Shown here: piece after piece, positions 38,666 through 48,546 of the stretch
How the letters are laid out: each line of letters opens with the position of its first letter
Position numbering within the stretch: position 1 is the stretch's first letter
Assembly: GCA_024345305.1 (NCBI GenBank)
Contig: BRON01000007.1
Span: forward strand, 1,967,322-2,031,321
Origin: Mrakia gelida
Lineage: Eukaryota; Basidiomycota; Tremellomycetes; Cystofilobasidiales; Mrakiaceae
DNA length: 64,000 bases
Direction: 5' to 3'
Notes under the pieces: model-generated
What the model saw: the letters and a program-made list of their open reading frames with translations, nothing else
Told to the model about the DNA's origin: nothing
Database searches by the model: none
Program-made: the position numbers and the translations under genes

Positions 38666-41600
38666 TCACTCCTCCCTCAACCAACTCCTCACGAACTCGA
38701 CCATCTCGGCATGGATCTTCTGGATCCTAGGAGGCTCTTCCAGAGGATTTGCGAGACCGTTCTCGTCATAATGATGACAGGCTGAAATCGGGGGAGAAGG
38801 GGAAGGAATCAGTTCGGGACGAGAAGAGAGGACGGTCGCTCGTCGCGTCGAAAGAACACTCACCATCCTCGATCATCTTGACGGGTCGAAGGACTGTATC
38901 GTTCCTCTTGATAGCGTGGTCAGATTGAGGAGTAGCTGGTCGCCATGGGTCGGCTGGAGCGAAAGAAGGGAGGGGAGCGGAGTAAACGAGAGGGAGTCAG
39001 TTCGAGTTTCGACGCGTCGAAGAAAGAGCGACCGACGACGAATGACTCACAGTCCCCATCAATGAACGCGAGCCGATCCATCTCGAGAGCGTATCCTCCG
39101 AGGTCGTTCACGACCGAGACGTTGGGCCAGGTAGGAATCTGGAAGTAGTTGCCGGGAGGGAAGGACTGGACGACAGAACCGAACGAAGGTTAGTTTGAGC
39201 CAGATCGAAAAGCGGGGATGAAGAGGGATGACTAGAGAAGTAGAGACGGACCTGCTGGCAGATCTTGTGGGTATACTCGAGGGTCATTCGGTTGGAGAGG
39301 ATTCGAGGGCCGGTGAGAGCTGGAGGCGAAGAAGGAGAGGAGAGGAAGGTCAGCGACGCGAGTTTGGAAAGAGGAAACGGGAGGGAGCGAGAAAGAGGGA
39401 CGGACGAGCTCCTTGGTAGTATCCTGAACAGCCGAAGGAAGAAAAGGAGGTCAGTGAGGAGCAAAAAGACGGCGCAGAGAGACGAGAGGGATGGTACGAA
39501 CCCCACTCGGTGCAGCTGAAGCGGATGAGCAAAAAACGAAGATGGCAAAAGGGTTCGCGTCAGTCACAGAGCTTGATCGAGCAGAGAAAGTAAAGATGGA
39601 AACGCGGCGCACGTCTGGAAGATCCTGTTAAGAGGTAAGAGAGGCAAAGGAACGAGGATCAGCACGAAGAAAAGAGATAAAAAGTCGAGACGAGATGCGA
39701 AGCAGAAGTCGACGCGAATTGAAACTCACCAAGCTCTCCAAGGGTTCCCCTCCGCCGAGATATCCTGGAACTTAGTAGCGTTGTGAGTTCCGAAGCACTG
39801 CGAATCGACGAGATGAAAGAGCGTTGTCAGTTTCAATCTCGAGCGTCGTCAGTCTCAGTCTCAACAGGCGCGAGCCAACTCGAACTCCCAACACGACTCG
39901 AACTCACCTCCTCAATATCAATCTTCCCCTTCTTCCCCTTCAGCAGCGCGTCCGTCCCATCCTCAGGACACTTCTTGATCTCGTGCTTCTTGATCCAACT
40001 CGCGTAGTTCTCCAATACCTCCCACTCCCTCTTCTCCTTCGAATGCTTTCCCTTTCCAACGTGCCTCGACTCAGCTCCGAGAGCGTCGCAGAACTCGTAG
40101 AACTTGGTGGATCCGATCTTGGGGTCCCAGTTGCGGCTTTGCCAGGCTGAGAGAGGGGAGGAGATGACGGAGGCGAAGCTGGACGAAAGCGAAGGCGATA
40201 AGAAGGGAGGTCAGGAAGGGAAGAGGGACAGGAGTGTGGGAGAGGGAAGGGTGAACGAACTCGTCGTCCTCGAGAGCTTCGAGGCCAAAGAGTTTCTTGA
40301 TCTTCTTAGCTGTGTGAGGGTGATCGAGGTGGTCGTCGACGATGAGAATGGAGGCTTGGACGTGGGCCATCTGAAGACGCGTCGAAAAGAGGAGAGCAGG
40401 GAGGCAGGGGATGGTGTCGGCGGCGCGACGAACGAGAGGAACGAGGATAGGAAGGGAACAAGGGAAATAAGGGGACGAACGCAGTCCTGAGGAGCCCACT
40501 GTCGGATGGCATCCATGTAGTCTGAACCGATCAAGAAACGAAAAGTCGCTAAGTCAGTTCAAGGTGAATCGAGGAGGGTCGGCGAACGACGAGCGCAGAC
40601 TCACCGCTGTAGAAGATCTCAGCCCGAGTAACAGCACTGGAGGCGATTCCTCCAAAGACGAGATCAGGGTAGAGCTTTCGCATGTGAGCAGCTCGAGCTC
40701 CAGCGTAACTGAAGGGCGAAGGGAGATCAAGAAATGAGAGACGCGTCAGATTGAGCTGCTTTCCTCAGTTCCACCTCGTCCTCCTTCTCGAAGCCACCCC
40801 CCGTTCAGTCTAGTACGCTAAGACTCACCTTCCACCGTAGTAGATCCACTTGGTCTTATCCTCTCCTCCAGCTTTGAGATCAACTCCCTCGAATCCTTCG
40901 AACTCGACTCCTCGCATGAACTCTGCCGAGTCCTCCAAAGCCTCGGCGTTGTTGAGCCATCGAAGCGAGTCGGTGGAGAGGTTGTGGTGGGGGAAGTAAG
41001 GGAAGGATTCTCCGTAGTACCGATGTTCGAGGACGACGGGGAGACCGTTGGTGGCCTGAGCGCGACCAGCCGAGGGGAGGGAGGAAGGAAGGAGACGTCG
41101 ATCAGCGAGTGCGAGCGACGAAACGCAACTCGACCACCCTCCGGCTTCAAGCTCAAATAGAAGAAGTGAGGCTGCTTGAGACTCACTCTAGCGAGGATAT
41201 CCAGGATACCAGTCTCCAAGAAAGGAAGCCTGTTCGCTCCGCTCGTCTCTCCTCCGTCGAGAACGATCACAGGTCCTCCAGCTTGATAGTGCTCAGGGTT
41301 GAACCAGTACCGCTGACAGAACGTCTCGTTGGTGATGGAGGGATCTGTGGTCTGGAAGTGGGTGATGGGTTGAGGGAAGCAGTGAGCTTTCCATTTGGGA
41401 GGGGAGGACGAGGAGGAGAGGAGGTGCTGGGAGCTGGACGAAGGGAGGCAGAAGGAAGAAGGAGGGCAGTTAGCTTGAGCTTGATCGAAGCGAAACTCGG
41501 AGAGAAGTGAGGTAGAAGTACGAGACTCCGGATGAAGATATCGTCTTCGATGAAAAGCAGGACGAGGGGAGCTGGAGGGCAAGGAAGAGAACCATGCGAG

Positions 41601-42099
41601 CTCTGGATCGAGCATCGGAGATGTCCCGACGACTTTCGTCGCTTCTTTGCTTCACCAGGGATCCTCGTTCCTTCACTCATGACTCCAAGCACGCTCTGGA
41701 GTCTCCCTCCATACATTATGAGAGCCAAGAGACCCAAGGGAGGGCCATGGCAGTCGAACCTGAGCTCGAAAGACCTGCCTCCCTGCCCTCCTCCCTCCCT
41801 CCCTCCTTCCCTCTTCACCCTTCCCTCCCCACGCCTTCGTCGCCTGAACACTACCTCTCCCATGATGCAACGAGCCCTTTGAGCTCTGAAGATACAAGTA
41901 TGAAGTCGAAGACTCACTCTTCATCTCCAGCAACGAAGCTCTCGAGCTCGCGATCCTTTGACCCAATCCGCTCGTCGGCCAAAGCCTTGAAGAGAGCGAC
42001 CTGAGGGATTCCAGCTCGAAGGAGAGTCGTTTCCTCTTGATAACTGAGATGAGAAGCGGAAGCCGCTGTCGCTGCGACGAGAAGGAGGGGGAGAAGCAT
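38666..42099 (-). CDS. Secreted serine carboxypeptidase, S28 family
   Basis: Begins with a signal peptide (MLLPLLLVAATAASASH) at 42099; stop at 38666-38668. Family landmarks in order: QPITHFQ, FCQRYWFNPEHYQAGGP, LDGGETSGANRL, LEHRYYGESFPYF, the nucleophile elbow YYGGSYAGARAAH spanning a splice, WIFQTCTEWGYYQGAP, then LAFIDGDADPWRPATP (catalytic Asp) and EDACHHYDENG (catalytic His). S28 enzymes cleave after proline from the C terminus or as dipeptidyl peptidases, and act extracellularly or in vacuoles. WIFQTCTEWGYYQGA is built from three consecutive microexons: 12 nt (39613-39624), 14 nt (39502-39515) and 18 nt (39406-39423). It is divergent from the secreted amidase gene, suggesting co-regulated nutrient scavenging. 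Confidence 0.92.
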
Positions 42100-42418
42100 C
42101 TGGTAGAGAAGGTGAGATGGTCGCCGTTGAAGGACAGGAGGAGAAAAGAGGACCATGTGAGGTGGAGATTGGACGACGTCGGACAAAGGCGAGCAGGACC
42201 GGATTTCTTCACTTTTTATTCCTTGGCTGCAGAAAAAATACGAGAGTAGACCGAGGAAGGAAGTCAAGCGCTGACGAATTTCCAGCTGGAGGGAGGAGGG
42301 AACGGATTCGCACCTGGCTCCTCGTCAAATCGACGCGAGCTCGCTTGAGGTCAACTCCCTTTCGACAGCCACCCATCACCTCTCCCCTTTCTCGAATCTC
42401 CTCCAAAGAAAGAGGAGG
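42100..42418. promoter_or_regulatory. Shared promoter of S28 peptidase and amidase
   Basis: 319 bp between divergent start codons of two signal-peptide-bearing hydrolases. No specific factor site was recognised. Confidence 0.5.
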
Positions 42419-45167
42419 ATGCTCTTCTCCACCTCTATTTCTCTCATCGCGCTACTCCTTGCAACATCAGGAAGCGTCCAATCAGCCCCACCAGTCGACC
42501 TCCCACCCTCCCTCTTCGGCGACCTCCTTCAATCTCCCCTCGCTGTCCCTCCCTCTTCCTCCCCCCTTCTACAAAAGCTCCCCAACCTGAACGATGCGTC
42601 CATAGAAGAACTCCAAGAAGGGCTCAGGAGCTCGCTCTTCACCTCCGAAGAGCTCATCGTTGTTCGTCCTATCCATCCTTAACGGACTTGTCCGTCAAAA
42701 AGATCAAGCTCACCTCCTCCTTCCTCTCCCCCTCTCCTTTTCTCCTCCTTCAGGCCTACAAGAAGCGGGCGAACTCCGTCGCTCACCTCCATTCCATCAT
42801 CGAGTTCAACCCTCATGCTGTTGAACAAGCGAGAGAAAGAGATCTCGTGAGGGAGAGAGCGAGGGAGGAGTCGCCGTCTGCTGAGCTCGATCTGGGATGG
42901 ATTTGGGGTCTTCCCGTTCTCGTCAAGGAGTGAGTCTGGTTCCTATACTTTGTGATTCGAGAGAATGGGAGCCCATCGACTTCGTCATACAGTAACATCC
43001 TCCAAGCCGACCCTGAGATCAACTCGACAGCCGGATCGTTCTCTCTCGTGGGCGCTTTGCCTCGTCGTTCTGCGACCATAGTTCGAAAGCTCGAGGAAGC
43101 TGGAGCTGTGATCCTCGGAAGAACGAACATGGATGTGAGTGGCGAAGCTCGAACTCCTGTTGTTTCCGTTCGATCACTGACTTTCGTTCGGTTCGCAGGC
43201 CTTCGCCAACTGTGGAGGAGATCCAGCACTTCGAAACTCGTCGGCTTACATCGACCTCTCTTGGGGATGGAGTCCGAGAGGAGGACAGACTCTTTCGCCT
43301 TTCCACGAGTGTGAGTCTACTCCGCTTACTCGTCGCCTGTTTGTCTCGAGCTGACCCTTGCTTCGTTTCTCAACGCAGGGGGAAATGTTCGTCCTCTTCT
43401 TCGTCTCGTCCTCCTGGTGAGACGCGATGAGCTGATCTCTTCTTCCGCTTCTCTCTCTTGGTCTCATCAGGTCTGTGGCTCAAGCGGAGGTGCCGGAGTA
43501 GCTGCTTTCTTGTCTCTCGCTCCTCTGAACTTCGGGACGCAAACTGGATGGTCGATCGAATGCGTGAGTCTTTCTTCCTCTGTCGTTCGCTTCTCTCTCG
43601 CCGCTGGACTCGCTCTCGTCGACCTGACGCTTCAGGAGAGCTCCGACGCGCTTCAGTACAGTACTGACTCGCACTTTTCGCTTCTTTCCTTTCATCCCAG
43701 CCCTCGCACCGAAACGGAATCGTCGGTCTTCGTCCCACCTCAGGTCTCACCTCTCGTTCGGGAATCTTCCCTCTCGGCCCTCTCAGAGACACGCCTGGTC
43801 CCATGGTCAAGAGCGTTCGAGAAGCAGCTATCGCCTTGTCAATCATCGCTGGTGAGTTTCTCTCCCATTCCAAGTTCGAGCTCGAACGAAGAACTGACGT
43901 CGACGCGTCTTCTTTTCCCTTTCCCCTCCCTCTTCAAAGGACCCGACCCCCTTGACTCAGCGACCTCTCACCAACCGTCGAAGCTCCCGAGCTACCTCGA
44001 GGGACTCGACGAGTATTCCTTGGTCGGGAAACGGATCGGAATCCTGCGCGAGTCATTCTTGAACGCGAGTGCGACGCCGGAGGTCGCCTTCGCCGCTTTG
44101 AACGCGACGATCAAGACTGTTCGTGCTTGTTTCTCTCTTGACTCCAGATGAAGATTCCACGACCCTAACCCCAACTCTTTTTTCGCGTGTGCACCTTATT
44201 CCTTTCCAGCTTCGAGACGCTGGAGCTGTCATCGTCGACCCTTTCCCTTACAACTTCACCGCCTGGACCGAATGGAGCGAGAACGAGGGAGCCGAGGCAG
44301 GAAAGGTAAGTCTACATCTCTTCTCATACACGCGCTGTTCCTCAGCTCACCCATTCATCCCCTCGTTCTGCAGGCGATCTGGGATTGGACTGAACGCGAA
44401 GCGACCGACGCCTTCCTCCACAACGAGCTCCTCTACTCCCCTTCAGGAGTTCGCGACGTCGAGAGCATGCGCGACTTCATCCTTTCTCACCCCGAAGAGT
44501 CTCCCAAAGGCCACGAGGGTTGCGGTCAACTGTTCGTCTCGTCCTCGTTCTCTCGACGCGTCGACCCGATCACTGAGCTTTCCCTTTCCCCTCCTCCAGG
44601 TTCACCACCCTCTCCAACGTCTCCCTCTCCACCCCACTCAACGAGACCTACTTCCCTCTCCTCTACTCAGCGATGGATCGGTTCTCCCCCGAGAAAGTCA
44701 TGGACGGCCTCAACCTCACGGCCCTCGTTGGACTCTTCCATCCTGCTCCGGCGCTGAAGGGAGGAGGGAAGATCGTTGCGATGACGGCCGCGTTCAACCT
44801 TCCTGGGTTGACGCTTCCCTCTGGATGGTGGGGAAAGGGAGAAAGCGTCGAGAGGAGGAGTGAGGAGGAATGTGGGTTCCGATTCCCTTCGAGCGAGCTT
44901 CTGATCTTCGCCCGAAGACGACTCGACGCGACTCAATCCAATTCGACTTGAAGCTGATCCTCCCTCTCTTCGTTTGCTTTGGCAGACGTCTACCCGCTCG
45001 AGAACATGCCTTTCGGAGTCAGTTTCGTGGCTCGGAAATGGGACGAGCATACGCTGTTGAAGGTTGGGAGAGCGTACGAGATCGCGGTGGGAGGACCTGA
45101 GGTTTGGCGAGAGGAGGGTTGGAAGAGGGTGAGGGAGGGAGTAGACGTCGTTTCTGGGTGGGACTAG
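42419..45167 (+). CDS. Secreted amidase-signature hydrolase
   Basis: Starts with a signal peptide (MLFSTSISLIALLLATSGSVQSA); TAG at 45165-45167. Amidase-signature motifs are present: GLPVLVKDN (catalytic Lys), GRTNMDAFANC, WGWSPRGGQT, VCGSSGGAGVA (cis-Ser) and GTQTGWSIE (nucleophile Ser; usual form GTDTGGSIR, so Asp and Gly differ). Later blocks include VGLRPTSGLTSRSGIFPL and FNLPGLTLP, ending PFGVSFVARKWDEHTLL. The family hydrolyses amide bonds; substrate unknown. About ten exons; one is only 8 nt (43379-43386) and is required to keep frame between FHE and VCGSSGG. Asn-linked glycosylation motifs (NST, NFT, NLT) fit secretion. Confidence 0.9.
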
Positions 45168-45326
45168 ATGGTTAGAATATGGTGTTGATATTTTGTGCTG
45201 CTTCTGGTCTGTCAAGTTAGTAACCAAGGAAAGAACAGTCGCGACGACTCGACCCGTTTCGAGACTCAGACTTCGTTTCTCCTCGCCACCAACACTCTCC
45301 CTTCTCGCCTCTTTCCACCTTCAACT

Positions 45327-46258
45327 ATGCCTCGAGACCTTACCTCTCCGACCAAACGCACTCCTCTCAAAACCCCTTACTCGAAATCTGGACCTTCGAG
45401 CCCTTCCAAAGCAGCTCCTTCACCCTCCTCCTCTTCCACACCTTCCTTCGCTCTCTCGTTCGGCAAACACAACGGCACACCCCTCTCCTCCCTCGACCGA
45501 GGCTACCTCTCCTGAATTTTCTCCAAGAACATCTACGAGAACAAGCCCGATCTCAAAGCTGCTCTCATTTCGGAAGGGTTCATGCTCGAGGACGGGACGC
45601 CAGGAGCGAACAAAGCTCCTCCCTCCTCGAGTCCGAGGAAGGTCGCTGCTGCTGGTTCGGTCTCTGCTCCTGCTAGATGGAAGCTTCCAAGTAGGGCTCA
45701 GGCGAAAGAGTTTGTCGAGTTCGATGGAGCGGATACTTGGATCTCGAGTTACGATGTCTTCAAGCAGTTTGGGGTCAGTCTTAGAGCGAAGAGAGGAAGG
45801 GAAGGAGGAGGATGTTGAGCTCGAGCTGACCTTGATCTTTCCTTCCTTGCCCCCACCTCCCTTCGTTCGACTGCTCGTGGTTTCGACGTACAGATCAGCA
45901 CCGCACTCCTCACAGCTTCCCGTCTGCACCCGTACCCAGGAGGAGGATCTACGAAACGATGGTATCTCTGGGAGGTCTATGTGAGCTCGACCACACCTCT
46001 CTCTTCGTGCCTTCGTTCGACCTGCCCATCTCTCCTCTCCCTCTTGATCTGACCTTGTCTTCTTTTCTTCCTCACACTACCACTTGCCTCCATCGCTTCC
46101 AGGCCCTATCCAAACATCTTCCCGAGCTCAAAGCCAAAGGTTTCACGCCGGGACGGTCAGCAGCTTCCTTCGCGAACAAGAATCAGAACCGGACGGAGGA
46201 CATCTGGGCTTCGATGGGATTGGGAGCGTGTCTCTGCAACGACGACTACGGGTATTAG
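45327..46258 (+). pseudogene. ExoX-C-like domain protein interrupted by TGA
   Basis: Exons 45327-45773, 45894-45980 and 46103-46258 sum to 690 nt (230 codons) if one TGA is read through. After a Ser/Pro-rich start, FALSFGKHNGTPLSSLDRGYLS matches the F-G-K-x-x-G-x-P-L...GYL-x-W pattern of the exodeoxyribonuclease X-like C-terminal region. TGA (45513-45515) stands exactly where the conserved Trp is expected, and the frame then continues as IFSKNIYENKPDLKAALIS. Downstream: DGADTWISSYDVFKQFG, RWYLWEVY, KHLPELKAKGF. The second, tandem gene at 46626 has an unbroken domain of the same type. This is either a single-base nonsense pseudogene, a sequencing error, or TGA read-through. Confidence 0.6.
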
Positions 46259-46625
46259 ACGAGGAGAGGGGGGTTGGATCCCAGTGTATATCGATGTGAG
46301 TTTTCCGTGTCTCTGAGGATGTCTAGAGGAAGGGAGAGAAAGGTCGGTGCCGCCAATCTCTTCCGACCAAGCGACGAGGGCTGACCTCCCTCCCTCTCTC
46401 TCTCTCTCTTTCCCCTCGCAGATTTTTAGTTCGTTATCTATGTGACCTATCGCGACCTGGTCACGGCTAGCCTTAAAGCGCTTCACCTCCCAGAACTTCC
46501 CTCAAGCTCATCTCCTTATCCTTATCTCCCTTGTTCAATGACCTTCGACACGCAGTCTGAAACTGAATCCGACCCTTCGTTCTTTCAGCTCTTCCCTTCC
46601 TCCCTCTACCCGCCACAACCTCAAA
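46259..46625. other. Spacer between tandem ExoX-C-like genes
   Basis: About 370 bp with a possible 3' UTR intron of the first gene (GTGAGT near 46299, CCTCGCAG acceptor near 46420). No separate gene seen. Confidence 0.5.
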
Positions 46626-47688
46626 ATGCCAAAAGCACCTCCTTCCACCCCTCCTCGTCGCAAAGAACCCTACTCCACTTCCAGAACCGAGGATCCCCTC
46701 TCCAGTCCAACCCGAACTCGCTTCTCAACTCAGTCGAGGTCGAGCTCACCTCCCTCCTCCTCTTCCCTCCCTTGCCTCGTCCCCGGCCGACTCGTCAAAG
46801 TTAAACTCGAACCCAAGAGTCGATCACTCTCTCCAGTTCATCACCTCAGCAAGAGGACCCTCTCCTCCTCCCGGAGCCCAAGGTCGAAGAGGAGGGAGAG
46901 GACGAACCCGTCAAGAAGGAGGAGGAAGTCGAGCTCGGAGAGTTCGTCTTTGCGGACGGTCCGTACGAGGGTCGTTCTCTCTCCTCCGTCCCCAGGGCGT
47001 ACATCTCGTCCGACATCATCTACTGGGAGACCTACAGTAGCTATCCTGGACTGAAGGAAGCTCTCCTCAAGAACGGATCCCTCGTCGAGGTCCTCCTCGA
47101 AGATGGAACGACGACCGTCGAGGAGGGAGAGATCCCTCCTGCCTCGAAGGAGTTTGTCCTTTGCTGTTCCGAGGGTTGGGTCGTTCCCTCGAATGCTAGG
47201 GTCTTTCTCTCGAGGTGGGGACCTGTCTGGATCACTACGAGGGATTCGAAAGCGTACTTTGGAGTGAGTTTTGGGCGGGCGAGCGAAGATGGCGAGAGAA
47301 CGAACTCGAGCTGACCTCGCCCTCTCCTCTCTTCTGCTCTGTCTTTGTTTGCCGTTCGTGCAGGTCGAGTTCGAAACACTCAAGTACTCGGGGATCCAAA
47401 TGATGATGGGGAAGGATACGATCGACAAGCTCAAGATCACGGAGAAGTGGATGCTTCGAGAGGTCTTCGTGAGTTGGACTTCGACTCGATCTCGACGGCG
47501 GCGACGTTCGCATTCGCATTTGCATTCGCGTTCAGCTTCGTCCTCCTCCTGTAGCTGATCTCTACTCTATCTCCTCACACGACCCAAAACAGGCTCTGGT
47601 CCGAGATCTTCCTTCGGGGTTCCTCCCAGCTCAGTACGACTCGCTCGACGAGGCCGGGGAGACGTTCATGGGCAAGGTGCCTCAGTGA
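46626..47688 (+). CDS. ExoX-C-like domain protein, tandem copy
   Basis: Exons 46626-46738, 46837-47263, 47364-47468 and 47593-47688 total 741 nt (246 aa). The first intron was placed because the domain frame has a TAA upstream while exon 1 lies in another frame; joining AG/T restores phase. A basic Pro/Ser start and acidic linker precede EFVFADGPYEGRSLSSVPRAY and YWETYSSYPGLKEALLKNG, a divergent version of the motif in the gene upstream. Later: WGPVWITTRDSKAYFGVEFE, DKLKITEKWMLREVF. Function unknown; the motif alone does not imply nuclease activity. Confidence 0.65.
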
Positions 47689-48546
47689 TGCGTCGACGCG
47701 TGGGAGGGATATCAAGGCCCGATGTGGTGGGTAAGGGAGTGCATCTGCTGGAGAGTTAGATCGGTGAGTCAAAACCCTTTTCTTATGCTGCCCCTGGAAG
47801 CGAAGAGACGCGTCGAGATCGAGGTTGACCTGTTCGTTCGTTTCTTTGTCCGTTCTCCAGACTCGCCCATATCGACGGCTTCCCGCTCCTTATATATGTT
47901 AGTTAGTTGTGCACTTCGACTCCACGTCTGGGAGAGTAGCAGGCTCGTTCAGGAGTGAGTCGACTCCCCGACACCTCGCGAGGAGGGGTTAGGGTTAGGG
48001 TTAGCTAACCCTTTCCGTTCGGCCTTCTTCCCTCTCTCGTCATGGAACACTTCTCGCAGCACAGGACAACCGGCTGGCATATCGACTGGACTGTGCTTGG
48101 TTCATTTCTGCCTCCGGGATAGCGCTGCGGCTGTAAATCAGCTCATCCAAAGGTGAGCTCGAGACGCGCTTGTTCTTTTCTTTTTGCCACCAACCACACC
48201 ATCTCTTATCCCTCCACTCCTTGCTCATGTAGGTCTTTCATGGCCGAGGACCTCGTCACTCCCGTTAAATGCCTGCTCCGCCTCACCACTCGTTATCATC
48301 ACCCTCCTTCCTCCTCTTCTACCGCACGTTGAAGCGTCCGAGTCGACCCCGTCGCTCACATCTTAAGAGCCAGAGGGTTGTGTACCTATATCGATTCCAT
48401 CATCAAACTAAAAGAATCCAAACCAACCTAAACTAAAGCGGAAAACGCGTCCAAAGATCGATCGCGAGCAACGTCCAACGTCTCCTCTCCCCTCCTCTTC
48501 TCCCACTCTCCATCTCCTCTCCTCGACTTCCAACGTATCACCTTCC
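47689..48546. other. Intergenic with interstitial telomere sequence
   Basis: About 860 bp without a supported gene. It contains several unused-looking splice signals (GTGAGT near 47763 and 47954), a telomere-like junction at 47988-48013, and a pyrimidine-rich part next to the beta-adaptin stop. Confidence 0.5.
47988..48013. repeat. Short interstitial telomeric repeat, head-to-head
   Basis: Between two GC-rich flanks the + strand reads GGGTTAGGGTTAGGGTTAG followed directly by CTAACCCT. That is about three TTAGGG units meeting a short inverted CTAACCC unit. Confidence 0.8.
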
